NCBI RefSeq assembly: GCF_014652575.1
Contig: NZ_BMZB01000002.1
Span: 186,001-250,000 of the forward strand
Source of the DNA: Asticcacaulis endophyticus
GTDB taxonomy: Bacteria; Pseudomonadota; Alphaproteobacteria; Caulobacterales; Caulobacteraceae
DNA length: 64,000 nt
Direction: 5' to 3'
Positions 33,366 through 42,412 of the stretch are shown here, piece by piece (position 1 is the stretch's first letter; every line of letters begins with the position of its first letter). Made by a program: the position numbers and the translations under genes. The notes below the pieces were generated by a model. The model searched no databases and had not been told where the DNA came from. It saw only the letters and a list, made by a program, of their open reading frames with translations.

Positions 33366-33393
33366 GGCGTCCTCTCCTGATGGAGAGGGCGCC
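33366..33393. repeat. GC-rich hairpin after the TBDR gene
   Basis: A 12-base stem with one G-T pair, GGCGTCCTCTCC (33366-33377) against GGAGAGGGCGCC (33382-33393), lies 26 bases after the receptor stop and 23 bases before the phosphatase ATG. No strong T run follows, so it may stabilise the receptor mRNA end or reduce read-through into the phosphatase gene. Confidence 0.5.
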
Positions 33394-33416
33394 ATCGCTG
33401 TTTTCAGGAGAGGCTC

Positions 33417-34829
33417 ATGTCTGTGGATCGCCGTACCGTTATTGCGAGCGGGCTTTTTGCCGCCTCGCCCTTCAAGGCCCTGGCGCAGTCCAATGTGCAT
33501 TGGGACGGAATACCGCGTCTGATGCAGGGGCCTGTGCTGGGGTGGTGCGCCAGTACGGAAGCTACGGTCTGGACGCGCGCCAGCGGGGCCTATGCCGTAT
33601 CCATTCAGTACGACAAAGACCCGCGTTTTTCGTTGGCAACGACCACACCGGCCCTGACGGCGGCTGCGAGCGATGACTTTACGCAGGTGCACAGGCTGAG
33701 CGGCCTCACGCCCGGTGAGACCTATGCTTACCGTGTGCTGATCAATGGCAAACCCAACCCCGATGAGGTGGGGTTTGAGCCGCATCGTTTGCGGGCCGCC
33801 TCAGTGGGCCCCAGCCGGTTTAGGATGGCTTTTGGCTCATGTGCCAGACGGGCGCGCTATCCGGTGCAACCGATCTGGAAGGCGGTTGAACAGGCGCAGC
33901 CGGATCTGTTTATCTGGGCCGGTGATGCGGTCTATGCTGACAGTCCCGATCCGGCGGTGGTGGCCGAAGAATACCGCCGTCAGCGCGATCTGCCTGAAAT
34001 CCGGCCGTTCATGGCGTCAGTGCCGCAACTGGCGATCTGGGATGATCATGATTACGGCCTGAACGACCATGACCGCAGACATCCGCACAAGGAGGGGGCG
34101 CTGCGGGTATTTAAGCAGTACTGGCCAAATCCGGTGGCGGGCTTATCCGGCGTGCCGGGCACGTTTTTTAAGCATAGTCAGGGCGGCGTCGATTTTTTCT
34201 TTCTGGATGTACGCTATAACCGCGACCCCAATATGGACCCGGACACGCCGCGGAAAACCATGCTGGGTAAGGCGCAGTTCGACTGGCTGATGGCGGGGCT
34301 GCGCGCCTCAAAAGCGCCGTTCAAGGTGCTGGTTTCGGGGTCTGGCTGGAGCGACGCCAAGGTGGTGGGGGCGGATTCGTGGGCCTCATTTACCCATGAA
34401 CGTGACCGCCTGTTTAGCCTGATCATGAAAGAGGCTATCACCGGCGTGATCCTGCTGTCCGGCGATACCCATTTTGGTGAGATGAACTGCCTGCCGTGGT
34501 CAGATAAGGGCGGTTATGACCTTTATGAATTTGTAAGCTCACCTCTGGCGCAGGACACCGAAGATCTGTTTTTGGATTATCGGCCCATTCTGCGCGTCCG
34601 GCAGGCTTACCCCAAGGATGTCAATTTTGGCGTGGTCGATTTTGATTTAACCCTGTCCGATCCAACAGTGACCTTTGACCTGCGCGACGAAGGCGGTCAA
34701 TCGGTATGGGCACCGGTGACAGTGCGGGCCTCAGACCTCACGCCGGGCCGGATATCGTGGCCCAAAACACTGGATACGGTGTCTAAGTTGCGCTGGGAGC
34801 GCTTTGTCGCCACGGGGCGGTATTATTAA
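33417..34829 (+). CDS. Exported PhoD-like alkaline phosphatase/phosphodiesterase
   Basis: The 470-residue protein has an RR signal (MSVDRRTVIASGLFAAS to LAQS), as is usual for Tat-exported PhoD enzymes. A short N-terminal beta-sandwich (PVLGWCASTEATVWTRASG; LSGLTPGETYAYRVLING) precedes the metallophosphoesterase domain: MAFGSCARRARYPVQP, PDLFIWAGDAVYAD, LAIWDDHDYGLNDHDR (metal-binding DDHDYG/ND), VDFFFLDVRYNR and VILLSGDTHFGEM. PhoD enzymes hydrolyse phosphodiesters and monoesters with calcium and iron. AGGAGAGG just before the ATG is a strong SD. It is the last gene of module 1 and should deliver phosphate or an organic moiety for the adjacent receptor system. Confidence 0.92.
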   Translation: MSVDRRTVIASGLFAASPFKALAQSNVHWDGIPRLMQGPVLGWCASTEATVWTRASGAYAVSIQYDKDPRFSLATTTPALTAAASDDFTQVHRLSGLTPGETYAYRVLINGKPNPDEVGFEPHRLRAASVGPSRFRMAFGSCARRARYPVQPIWKAVEQAQPDLFIWAGDAVYADSPDPAVVAEEYRRQRDLPEIRPFMASVPQLAIWDDHDYGLNDHDRRHPHKEGALRVFKQYWPNPVAGLSGVPGTFFKHSQGGVDFFFLDVRYNRDPNMDPDTPRKTMLGKAQFDWLMAGLRASKAPFKVLVSGSGWSDAKVVGADSWASFTHERDRLFSLIMKEAITGVILLSGDTHFGEMNCLPWSDKGGYDLYEFVSSPLAQDTEDLFLDYRPILRVRQAYPKDVNFGVVDFDLTLSDPTVTFDLRDEGGQSVWAPVTVRASDLTPGRISWPKTLDTVSKLRWERFVATGRYY

Positions 34830-34923
34830 ATGTCGGGTTTTGGCTACCTTGCGCATCATCTCATGAGTCTGTCACAAAAGGCGGCTAAAGCGAGGCGGTG
34901 TGAGTATTGGCTGGAGACGCGGC

Positions 34924-35478
34924 GTGGAGCCTCAGCGGCATGACGATGAATGGGCGGCCATCCGCCTGATTGTGCGCCGCTATGCCCTAAGCCGGACCCG
35001 CCAGCCTGATCTGGCCGACGATATTGCGCAGCAAGCTGTGCTGAACGCCATTGAATATCAGCAAAATCATATTGTTATCAGCCTTCACGCTTTGGCGTTT
35101 CGTATCGCGGATAACCTGATCAAGGGTCATTACCGGCGGCTTAAACCCATTTCGGACATTAGTGAAATTGACGGTATGGCTTGCGCGCGCCCCTTGCCGG
35201 ACCGGATCACCGAGGATCGCGCTGAAACGCGGGCCATGCTGGAGGCGCTGAATAAGATGCCGCCGCTCAGGCGCGATGTGTTTATGCGAAGGCGCCTTGA
35301 TGGCCAAAGCTGCGAAGATATCGGCCGGGCCCTCAATCTTAACCCCAAGGCGATCGAAAAACATATTACGCGGGCGCTGGTCGATCTGCATGCCGCGCGC
35401 CGCAAATGGCGAGAGGTTGAAACGCCCGACAAAACTATAAAACCAGATAACGATATAGAAGAAGGGTGGGCGTCATGA
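34924..35478 (+). CDS. ECF (FecI-like) sigma factor (organophosphate module 2)
   Basis: A GTG at 34924 has GGAGA at proper spacing; a GTG at 34900 in the same frame is the alternative and adds eight residues. The protein of about 184 residues has region 2 (LIVRRYALSRTRQPDLADDIAQQAVLNAIEYQ, HALAFRIADNLIKGHYRR) and region 4 (LNKMPPLRRDVFMRRRLDGQSCEDIGRALNLNPKAIEKHITRALVDLHAAR). It is intact, unlike the sigma of module 1. The stop overlaps the fecR start (ATGA). It probably activates the STN-TBDR gene downstream. Sequence identity to the module 1 sigma is low by eye, so the modules are not a recent duplication. Confidence 0.9.
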   Translation: MEPQRHDDEWAAIRLIVRRYALSRTRQPDLADDIAQQAVLNAIEYQQNHIVISLHALAFRIADNLIKGHYRRLKPISDISEIDGMACARPLPDRITEDRAETRAMLEALNKMPPLRRDVFMRRRLDGQSCEDIGRALNLNPKAIEKHITRALVDLHAARRKWREVETPDKTIKPDNDIEEGWAS

Positions 35479-36440
35479 TCAAGGTTGTGAACGAGCCAAG
35501 CCTTTTGTCGGTTGAAGATGAGGCTGCGGCGTGGGTTGTGGCCATGATGGCGGAGACGGTGCCGGCCCATACCGAGCGTCAGTTTGAACTATGGATCAAG
35601 GCCCATCCCGATCATGCGCAGGCCTATGCGGATATGTGCGCAAGCTGGCAGGCCGCCCCGGTTGAGGACGCCCTGACGTTTAAGCGACGTCAGGGGGCCT
35701 CGCGCCAATTTATAAGCGTGGTAGTTGGTGGGGCGCTGGCCGCCTGTCTGGTGCTGGGGTTTGTGGGCGTGAATACGAGATCGGTAATGTTGCCGTCCTT
35801 TAAGCCGCAGCCGACCTATAGCGCCAGCCTGATGACCGGGCCGGGCGACATTCAGGATGTGGCCTTGCCCGATGGCACACGCATCGCCCTCAGCGGCAAT
35901 TCAGCACTGACGGTGCGTTACGAAGGCCGTCGTCGTCAGGTCAATCTGACGCGCGGTGAAGCCTGGTTCGATGTCGCCCATGACGAAAGCCGCGCCTTCC
36001 ATGTGGCGGCGGGCGAGGCTGAGGTCAAGGTGGTCGGTACGGCCTTTAATATCGATCTTCTGGATGCCGTAACCACCGAGGTTTCGGTCTATCGCGGTAA
36101 GGTGCAGGTGGCGGCGGGTGAGCGGTCCGTGGATCTGACTTTGGGGCAAAAGGCGATCAGTCAGAATGGCCGGATCGCGCGGTCGATGTTTGATGCGCAG
36201 GCCATACCGGACTGGCGCGAGGGCTGGTTTGAGGCCGAGGATATTGAACTGGGGCGATTGATTGCCGAGGTTAATCGCTTTGCCAAAACGCCGGTCAGGA
36301 TAGCTGATCCGGACCTTGCGGCAAAAACCGTGTCCGGACGTTTCAAGGTCTCTGATCCGGCGCTGGTGTTAAGCGGGCTGAAGCAGGTCTACGGCATTGA
36401 GGTCAGGCAGGGAAAAACCGTCACGGTACTGACGAAATAA
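35475..36440 (+). CDS. FecR-family sigma regulator (organophosphate module 2)
   Basis: The ATG at 35475 overlaps the sigma stop (ATGA) and is preceded by an AAGGGTGGG stretch; a GTG at 35466 is the alternative. The 321-residue protein has a DUF4880 N-terminus (EAAAWVVAMMAETVPAHTERQFELWIKAHPDHAQAYADM), a membrane helix at about 80-98 (VVVGGALAACLVLGFVGV), the FecR domain (DVALPDGTRIALSGNSAL, LTRGEAWFDVAHDESRAFHVAAG, VVGTAFNIDL) and the C-terminal LIAEVNRFAKTPVRIADPDL segment. It would connect the downstream STN-TBDR with the upstream sigma. Confidence 0.93.
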   Translation: MIKVVNEPSLLSVEDEAAAWVVAMMAETVPAHTERQFELWIKAHPDHAQAYADMCASWQAAPVEDALTFKRRQGASRQFISVVVGGALAACLVLGFVGVNTRSVMLPSFKPQPTYSASLMTGPGDIQDVALPDGTRIALSGNSALTVRYEGRRRQVNLTRGEAWFDVAHDESRAFHVAAGEAEVKVVGTAFNIDLLDAVTTEVSVYRGKVQVAAGERSVDLTLGQKAISQNGRIARSMFDAQAIPDWREGWFEAEDIELGRLIAEVNRFAKTPVRIADPDLAAKTVSGRFKVSDPALVLSGLKQVYGIEVRQGKTVTVLTK

Positions 36441-36570
36441 AGGGTGGGTGAGAAAATGTGTCTGATTTCATTCATAAAACATTCATAATAAATTTTGTCG
36501 GGAGCCGGGACCCGCGCGCATCTCCCCTCATGCGAGGCCGATGGGGGCCGCGTTTACCGGAGATTTAAAC

Positions 36571-39500
36571 GTGACGACGAAATTCAGACTTGTGCAGGGA
36601 CTGTCCGTGCTGGCGCTTATGGCTGGGGGGATGGCCGCGCCGCTGATGGTTCAGGCCCAGACCCAGGTTACCGCCACCCAATCCTTCAAAATTGCGTCCA
36701 AAGACCTGTCGGCAGCTTTGAAAGACTATTCAAAGGCCACCGGCCTTCAGGTCATGGTCGATCCCGATCTGGTGCGCGGGAAACGCTCGGCAGGCGTGTC
36801 GGGATCGCTGACGGCGCGTGATGCCCTGACGCAGCTTCTTAAGGGCACCGGCCTGAGCGCCGATATCTCTGGCGGCTCAGTTGTGGTACGGGCCGTGCCT
36901 GTTGTAACGGCGGCGACCTCTGGGACGGCCACTGCGGCACCGGTCGCGGATGCTGAGATCGAAACCGTCGTTGTGCGCGGTTATGCCGCCGCTATGCGCG
37001 AATCCCTCGATAACAAGCGCAAGAACAAGAACATCTCCGACCGCGTCAGCGCCGACGACATGGGCAATCTGCCGGTCGCCAACGTCGCTGAAGCCTTGGC
37101 CAAAGTGCCCGGCGTCAATGCTGTGCGCGACAGCCGCACCGGCGAAGGCGACCGCATCACCGTGCGCGGCCTGTCGACTGAACTTAACAACTACACCATG
37201 AACGGCGTGAAAATGTCGGGCGCTGGCTCGCGCGACGCTCAGTTTTACCGTGGTGTGCGCCTAAGCTTCCTGCCGCCGGAAGGCATTTCTGGCATTACGG
37301 TTCATAAGACCATCATGCCGAACATGGACGGCGATGCCCTGGGCGGCACGGTCGAAATCGACACCCCGACCGCGTTCAGCTTCAAGAAAGACACCCATAT
37401 CGGCCTGTCGGTTCAGGGCGGGGTGATGGATAAGTTCGATAATCCGACCTCATCCAAGGCAGCGATTTCCTTTGCGCGTAAATTCTCGGATCGTCTGGGC
37501 GTGTTCGTGACGGCGTCCTATTCCAAGCGCAATACGCAGTTTGAGGAAAACGGCGGTGACGGCGACAGTCAGCCGCGCACCTGGTATTCCAACTCTGAGA
37601 CACTGGATGTCGATTTGAACGACTTCGTGTTCCGCGGCATGCAAATCGCCACCGGCGAAACCGAAGTTGAGCGCAAAGGCCTTAACGGTTCGCTCGACTG
37701 GCGCGGTGATGACCATGAGTTCCACCTGCGCGGGACCTATAACGAATATAACGAAAAAGAGTTCTCGACGCGTCTGAACTTTCGTAACGACACGGGCCAA
37801 TTCTCGCGTCGCCTGACGCAGGTCAATCTTGGCGATACGACTCTGAAATCCCCCGATCAGATGATTATCGGCAGCGATAGCCGTGGCAATATCTATGGCT
37901 ACACCACGGCGCAGATCATCGACCGCCCGACGGTTAAAGTCATCATTGATGGTAAAGAGACGATGGTCGGTGATGGCGTTATCACTGATCAGGACATGAC
38001 CAGCACTGCAAATGCCAACTCGCTGTATTCGCTGAATGGCGCATCCGGTGTGTGGGACCCGCAGGGCTTTCGTCTGCGCAGGTTCTGGGAAGGCAGCTAT
38101 TCGACCGGGCTTTTATCGTCGCTGAACTTTGGCGGTAAGAGCCGCTTCGGTCAGTTGACGGTCGATTATGATCTGTCGGTATCAAAATCCGAAGATGAAT
38201 CCGACGGCGACTACGAACTGGAATTCCGTTCAAACAAGTATCGCTGGCTGGGCAATGAAGGCGTGGGCGTCGATAGCTCCGGCGACAGCCGTTACCCGAA
38301 GTGGGTGCTGAACGATGCGGGCCTGAAGGCCGTTCATGATCCGGCGAACTATGCCTTTTCCGGTCTCGAAGCCGGGGTGTCATCGGTCAGGGAAGACCTG
38401 AAGCAGGCCCAGTTTAACCTCAACTATGAGTTCAACCATGACTGGCTGCGTAACTTCAAGGCCGGTGCCAAGTATTATAAGTCCGACCGTACCAAGTTCG
38501 AAGGCTCATTCCTGAACCTTGATATGGACGGCACTCTGGCCGATTTTGCACCGTTCTACGGCGATCCGGTCAATAGCTTGTTTGACGGGGAATATAGCGG
38601 GGATTACCGCCTCGGCATCGTGCTGGATAACGATAAGATGCTGGCGGAATTGGCGCGCGCGACGGCCGGCACCAGCACGTTCTTTGACGGTGAGGCCTTA
38701 ACCCCCGATGCTGCCACCATCTCTGATGAAGACAGCTTTGGCTTTGAGGAGCAGGTGACGGCCCTTTATGCGATGGGCGAAGCCGAGTTCGGCAAGCTTC
38801 AGGTCATCGCCGGGGCCCGTATCGAAAAAACGGAAAACACGGTCCGCGCCTGGACCATGGACCCTAAGATCGGCAACGAATATAACCTGACCCAAAGTGA
38901 TTTCACCAACGTCCTGCCGTCGATCCACGCCACCTATAAATTCCGCCCGGATCTGTTCCTGCGCGGCGCTATCTGGACCAGCTTTGCCCGTCCGGACATC
39001 GCCCGCATGAGTTCGGCCAACGAATATGGCTATAATGTCGATCCCGATGGTGATGGTGATGAAAACCCGACAGCGGACTGGGAACTGGTGTCGATCGCCA
39101 AGGGTAACCCTGACCTGAAGCCGATGGAAGCGATCAATTACGACCTGTCGCTGGAGTGGTATAACGGCAAGACCGGCGCCTATTCGGTCGCGGTATATTA
39201 TAAGGACATCGAGAACTTCCTGTTCCGTTCGTCATCCTCCAATATCCGCAACGGTACGACCGGTGAAAACGAAGACCCGAACGGCGTGGTCATCTCCATG
39301 CCGAACAACGGCAAGAAGGCGACCGTCGAGGGCATGGAAGTCAGCGCCCGTCAGATTTTCCACTGGCTGCCGTCACCGCTGGATGGCTTTGGTATCGGCT
39401 TCAACGGCACTTTCCAGACCTCAGAAGCGGTTACCGGCCTGAGCTGGCACCCGGATGGCTATACCTTGCCGCTGATGGAGACGCCGGAGCGGGTCTTAAA

Positions 39501-39795
39501 CCTTGAACTGTTCTACGAAAAGCATGGCTGGGAAGGCTATATCGCCGTCAATCACCAGTCTGAAATGCTCAACGGCATTCAGGATTTCGGCAACAATCCC
39601 TATGAGCAGGACTATACCTTTGTTGACATGAAGGTGCGTAAGGCCCTGACCCAAAAGGCCACCGTCAGCCTCGATGTTCAGAACATGTTCGATGAACATA
39701 CCTACTGGATTTCCTACGGCCCGACCGAAGCCTCCAGCCGCGCGTTCATCAAAAACGGACGCACGATCAATCTGAGCTTCAGCTACGTCTATTAA
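36571..39795 (+). CDS. TonB-dependent receptor with STN domain, TIGR01782-like (organophosphate module 2)
   Basis: I take the GTG at 36571 (CCGGAG about eight bases upstream), which opens a signal peptide ending near VQAQT; the ATG at 36541 would put ten non-signal residues in front. The product is 1074 residues. The STN domain covers about 35-110 (FKIASKDLSAALKDYSKATG, LVRGKRSAGVSGSLT). The plug has the caulobacter/xanthomonad hallmark text AEALAKVPGVNAVRDS, RITVRGLSTELNNYTMNGVKM and VHKTIMPNMDGDALGGTVEI, and the barrel ends LSFSYVY. This subfamily is abundant in Caulobacterales and often linked to oligosaccharides. Here it is followed by a purple-acid-phosphatase gene, which points to phosphorylated substrates. 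Confidence 0.93.
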   Translation: MTTKFRLVQGLSVLALMAGGMAAPLMVQAQTQVTATQSFKIASKDLSAALKDYSKATGLQVMVDPDLVRGKRSAGVSGSLTARDALTQLLKGTGLSADISGGSVVVRAVPVVTAATSGTATAAPVADAEIETVVVRGYAAAMRESLDNKRKNKNISDRVSADDMGNLPVANVAEALAKVPGVNAVRDSRTGEGDRITVRGLSTELNNYTMNGVKMSGAGSRDAQFYRGVRLSFLPPEGISGITVHKTIMPNMDGDALGGTVEIDTPTAFSFKKDTHIGLSVQGGVMDKFDNPTSSKAAISFARKFSDRLGVFVTASYSKRNTQFEENGGDGDSQPRTWYSNSETLDVDLNDFVFRGMQIATGETEVERKGLNGSLDWRGDDHEFHLRGTYNEYNEKEFSTRLNFRNDTGQFSRRLTQVNLGDTTLKSPDQMIIGSDSRGNIYGYTTAQIIDRPTVKVIIDGKETMVGDGVITDQDMTSTANANSLYSLNGASGVWDPQGFRLRRFWEGSYSTGLLSSLNFGGKSRFGQLTVDYDLSVSKSEDESDGDYELEFRSNKYRWLGNEGVGVDSSGDSRYPKWVLNDAGLKAVHDPANYAFSGLEAGVSSVREDLKQAQFNLNYEFNHDWLRNFKAGAKYYKSDRTKFEGSFLNLDMDGTLADFAPFYGDPVNSLFDGEYSGDYRLGIVLDNDKMLAELARATAGTSTFFDGEALTPDAATISDEDSFGFEEQVTALYAMGEAEFGKLQVIAGARIEKTENTVRAWTMDPKIGNEYNLTQSDFTNVLPSIHATYKFRPDLFLRGAIWTSFARPDIARMSSANEYGYNVDPDGDGDENPTADWELVSIAKGNPDLKPMEAINYDLSLEWYNGKTGAYSVAVYYKDIENFLFRSSSSNIRNGTTGENEDPNGVVISMPNNGKKATVEGMEVSARQIFHWLPSPLDGFGIGFNGTFQTSEAVTGLSWHPDGYTLPLMETPERVLNLELFYEKHGWEGYIAVNHQSEMLNGIQDFGNNPYEQDYTFVDMKVRKALTQKATVSLDVQNMFDEHTYWISYGPTEASSRAFIKNGRTINLSFSYVY

Positions 39796-39815
39796 TTCCC
39801 TTATCCCCTAAACTT

Positions 39816-39857
39816 GCGGAGTTTCCGGCCAACCGGAGACTCCGCCTTTTGCTTTTT
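39816..39857 (+). terminator. Rho-independent terminator after the module 2 TBDR
   Basis: GCGGAGTTTCCGG (39816-39828) pairs with CCGGAGACTCCGC (39833-39845), one mismatch, and T-rich sequence runs to 39857. It ends the sigma-fecR-TBDR unit but lies only 12 bases before the phosphatase ATG, so the phosphatase may be expressed by partial read-through. Confidence 0.8.
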
Positions 39858-39869
39858 AAAGGCAGCTTC

Positions 39870-41258
39870 ATGACCTCATCTGCGAAATATCTGGCCGTGC
39901 GGGCCCTGCTGACGGCGGCGGGGCTGGCCATCAGCGTGCTGGCAACGGCGCAAACCGTGCCTGCGCCTGCGCCCCCTCTGGCGGCGGCGACGGTTGAACC
40001 GGAACGGATTATCCTCAATCTCACCGGCGATCCACAGCATGAGATGGCCATCACCTGGCGCTCAGCCGCCGGATCGGCTCCGGGTAAGGTGCAGTTTGCA
40101 ATATCGGAACCCGGCCCGAATTTTGTGGCCCGCACTACCGAAGTGGCTGCAAAGACCGAGGCCCTGACCCTCGATGTGCAGGAGCAGGCAGGTTTTCAGG
40201 CGACCTATAATTCGGTGGTGCTGACGGGACTGAAACCGGCCACCCGCTATGTCTACCGTGTCGGTGATGGCACGAACTGGTCGGAATGGTTTCAGTTTTC
40301 GACGGCGGGTGCGCCTGGCGATAAGTTCACCTTCATCTATCTGGGGGATGCCCAGAACAATGTCAAAGAGCACTGGTCGCGGGTATTGCGCGAAGCCTTG
40401 CGCGAAGACGGCAAGGCGTCATTTATGCTGCACGCCGGTGACCTGATCAACCGCCACGCCAGCGACCGGGAATGGGGCGAATGGTTCTCGGCCGGTGGGT
40501 TTATCCATGCGCAAACCCCGTCGATCATGACGCCGGGCAATCACGAATATGGCCGCCCGATTGATGACTCTGGGGCACGGTTGTCGCCTCAGTGGCGGGC
40601 GCAATATACCTTGCCCGAAAATGGGCCGGAAGGCCGTGACAAGCTGAAAGAAACGGCATTCTACGTCGATTATCAGGGCGTGCGAGTGATCTCGGTCGAT
40701 GCGCCGCTGCTGCATGGCGATGAAGCTGAGCGGGCCGCCCAGGTTGCGTGGCTGGATAAGATTCTGGCCAATAATCCCAACACCTGGACGGTTATCAGCC
40801 TGCATTTTCCACTCTATTCGTCTGAGCCTGACCGCGATAATCCGCGCGTGCGTGAGGCGCTTAAACCGCTGATCGATAAATACAAAGTTGATCTGCTGCT
40901 GCAAGGCCATGACCACGGCTATGCCCGCGGGGCGGCACCTACGGCGCGGTCAAAGCAACACCCAAAGGATGATGCCACGGTCTATGTGGTCTCGGTCGCG
41001 GGGCCTAAGATGTATGCCGTCTCGGATCTTGCGTGGGCCGACCGCAAGGCCTCACAGACCCAATTGTTTCAGGTGCTGACCGTTGAGGGTAAGTCCCTGA
41101 ACTATAAGGCGTTCACTGCCAATGGTGAGCTTTATGATGCGTTCTCGCTAACCAAGGACGCTAAGGGCCGCAAAACGCGCAAAGACCTGAAACCGGCAAC
41201 CCCGGAATTGTGGACGCCGGGTAAAAAACCGCCAAAAAACGGCGACCTGTCCCAATAG
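39870..41258 (+). CDS. Exported purple acid phosphatase-like metallophosphoesterase
   Basis: The ATG at 39870 gives 462 residues with a Sec signal (MTSSAKYLAVRALLTAAGL to ATAQT). An N-terminal fibronectin-III-like purple-acid-phosphatase domain (IILNLTGDPQHEMAITWRS, YNSVVLTGLKPATRYVYRVG) is followed by the metal-binding domain: YLGDAQNN, LHAGDLINRHASDREWGEW, MTPGNHEYG, SLHFPLYSS and LLQGHDHGYAR, matching the GDxx/GDxx/GNHE/H/GHxH pattern. Such enzymes release phosphate from monoesters. It is the second secreted phosphatase in 8 kb and closes module 2. The C-terminal tail (TPGKKPPKNGDLSQ) is basic and low in complexity. Confidence 0.92.
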   Translation: MTSSAKYLAVRALLTAAGLAISVLATAQTVPAPAPPLAAATVEPERIILNLTGDPQHEMAITWRSAAGSAPGKVQFAISEPGPNFVARTTEVAAKTEALTLDVQEQAGFQATYNSVVLTGLKPATRYVYRVGDGTNWSEWFQFSTAGAPGDKFTFIYLGDAQNNVKEHWSRVLREALREDGKASFMLHAGDLINRHASDREWGEWFSAGGFIHAQTPSIMTPGNHEYGRPIDDSGARLSPQWRAQYTLPENGPEGRDKLKETAFYVDYQGVRVISVDAPLLHGDEAERAAQVAWLDKILANNPNTWTVISLHFPLYSSEPDRDNPRVREALKPLIDKYKVDLLLQGHDHGYARGAAPTARSKQHPKDDATVYVVSVAGPKMYAVSDLAWADRKASQTQLFQVLTVEGKSLNYKAFTANGELYDAFSLTKDAKGRKTRKDLKPATPELWTPGKKPPKNGDLSQ

Positions 41259-41265
41259 TTACAGC

Positions 41266-41296
41266 AAAGGCGGCATATTATTTGCCGCCTTTTTTG
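41266..41296 (+). terminator. Rho-independent terminator after the purple acid phosphatase gene
   Basis: AAAGGCGGCA (41266-41275) pairs with TGCCGCCTTT (41283-41292) around a TATTATT loop and runs into TTTTTTG. It separates module 2 from the biosynthetic-looking cluster that follows. Confidence 0.88.
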
Positions 41297-41353
41297 TTGC
41301 CAATTTATAGGCTAAGTTCATGCCCGAAAAGACCAGAGGGGGATGGGCGTCAA

Positions 41354-42412
41354 TTGAGCGGTTTTCAGTCCCCTGCGGTCTCAAGCTTAATAAGTAATCT
41401 CCAAACCGAATGTACGACCGTGAATGTGGGGGGGCATGACCTGCCTGTGACGCGCAATGACGGCGGCGACGTGACCAACTATCTGTGCTGCCCCAGTGCG
41501 GCCTATATCGATTATGCGATTGATGAGCTGCGGCATTTTTCGGCCAAACCGTGGCTTAAGGGGCTGTTGCGCGGCCTGATCGAATGTGCCCGTCCGCTGA
41601 TGACGGCGTCACGGCTGGATCGGCAGGTCCAGCCCAATAATGGCCTTGTGGCCACCAACCTTTTTCCCGATCTGTCGCAGGCCGATATTGCGCAAGCCAC
41701 CCGCGCCCTGACGGCCTTATATCCGAGCCATAGCCTAATCTGGCGGTCAGTCAATGATCAGTCCATGGCTCAATTAAAGGCGCGGTTTGAGGCCGCAGGA
41801 TATCACGCTTTTCCCTCGCGGCAGATATATTTGTTCGATGCGCGGGCGGTGGCACCAAAGGTCAGCCGTGACGAAGCGCGCGACATAAAGCTGCTGGCCC
41901 GTGGCGACTATAACTGGACGCAAGGGCCATGGCGGCCCCAAGATTTCGACCGCATGGCTGACCTGTACCGGCAGCTTTATCTCGATAAATATACCTGGCT
42001 GAACCCGGTCTATACGCCTGTGTTCTTAGAGCAAGGCCACGCGACGCGGACGCTTGATCTGCACGCCCTGCGCAATCATGACGGACGGATCGACGGGGTT
42101 GTTGGCTTTATCGACCATGGCGATTCCATGGCAGCCCCTGTGGTTGGCTATGATACGGAACTGCCCGCCGAACGGGGCCTATACCGGCGGTTAATGGGGA
42201 TTGCGATGACGCGGGCGCGTGAACGGCGGCTGTTATACAATATGAGCGCGGGGGCGGCGGGTTTTAAGCGCAATCGCGGTGGCACGCCTGCGCTGGAATA
42301 TCTTATGGTCTATAATCGCCACTTGGGTCTTGGCCCGCGTCTGGCAGCGTATCTGGTGCGCAGCATTCTCAACACCATAGGTGTGCCCATTCTCAAAAGG
42401 TTTGAACTGTGA
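41354..42412 (+). CDS. GNAT-like acyltransferase of the unassigned cluster
   Basis: The start is uncertain: a TTG at 41354 follows AGAGGGGG by about 11 bases, and GTG codons at 41420 and 41447 are alternatives; the frame upstream runs into the terminator. The 352-residue product has a GNAT-like C-terminal half (MADLYRQLYLDKYTWLNPVYT, IDGVVGFIDHGDSMAAPVVGYDTEL, GLYRRLMGIAMTRARERRLLYNMSAGAAGFKRNRGG), the last part resembling an acyl-CoA binding loop and the N-acetyltransferase C-terminal strands. The N-terminal half has no family I know. It overlaps the Rieske gene by GTGA. The proposed role is transfer of an acyl or aminoacyl group within the cluster's pathway. Confidence 0.65.
   Translation: MSGFQSPAVSSLISNLQTECTTVNVGGHDLPVTRNDGGDVTNYLCCPSAAYIDYAIDELRHFSAKPWLKGLLRGLIECARPLMTASRLDRQVQPNNGLVATNLFPDLSQADIAQATRALTALYPSHSLIWRSVNDQSMAQLKARFEAAGYHAFPSRQIYLFDARAVAPKVSRDEARDIKLLARGDYNWTQGPWRPQDFDRMADLYRQLYLDKYTWLNPVYTPVFLEQGHATRTLDLHALRNHDGRIDGVVGFIDHGDSMAAPVVGYDTELPAERGLYRRLMGIAMTRARERRLLYNMSAGAAGFKRNRGGTPALEYLMVYNRHLGLGPRLAAYLVRSILNTIGVPILKRFEL

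Noticed and set aside
41282-41353. Upstream extension of the acyltransferase gene to 41282
   Set aside because: This would begin within the terminator hairpin of the phosphatase gene and has no SD.
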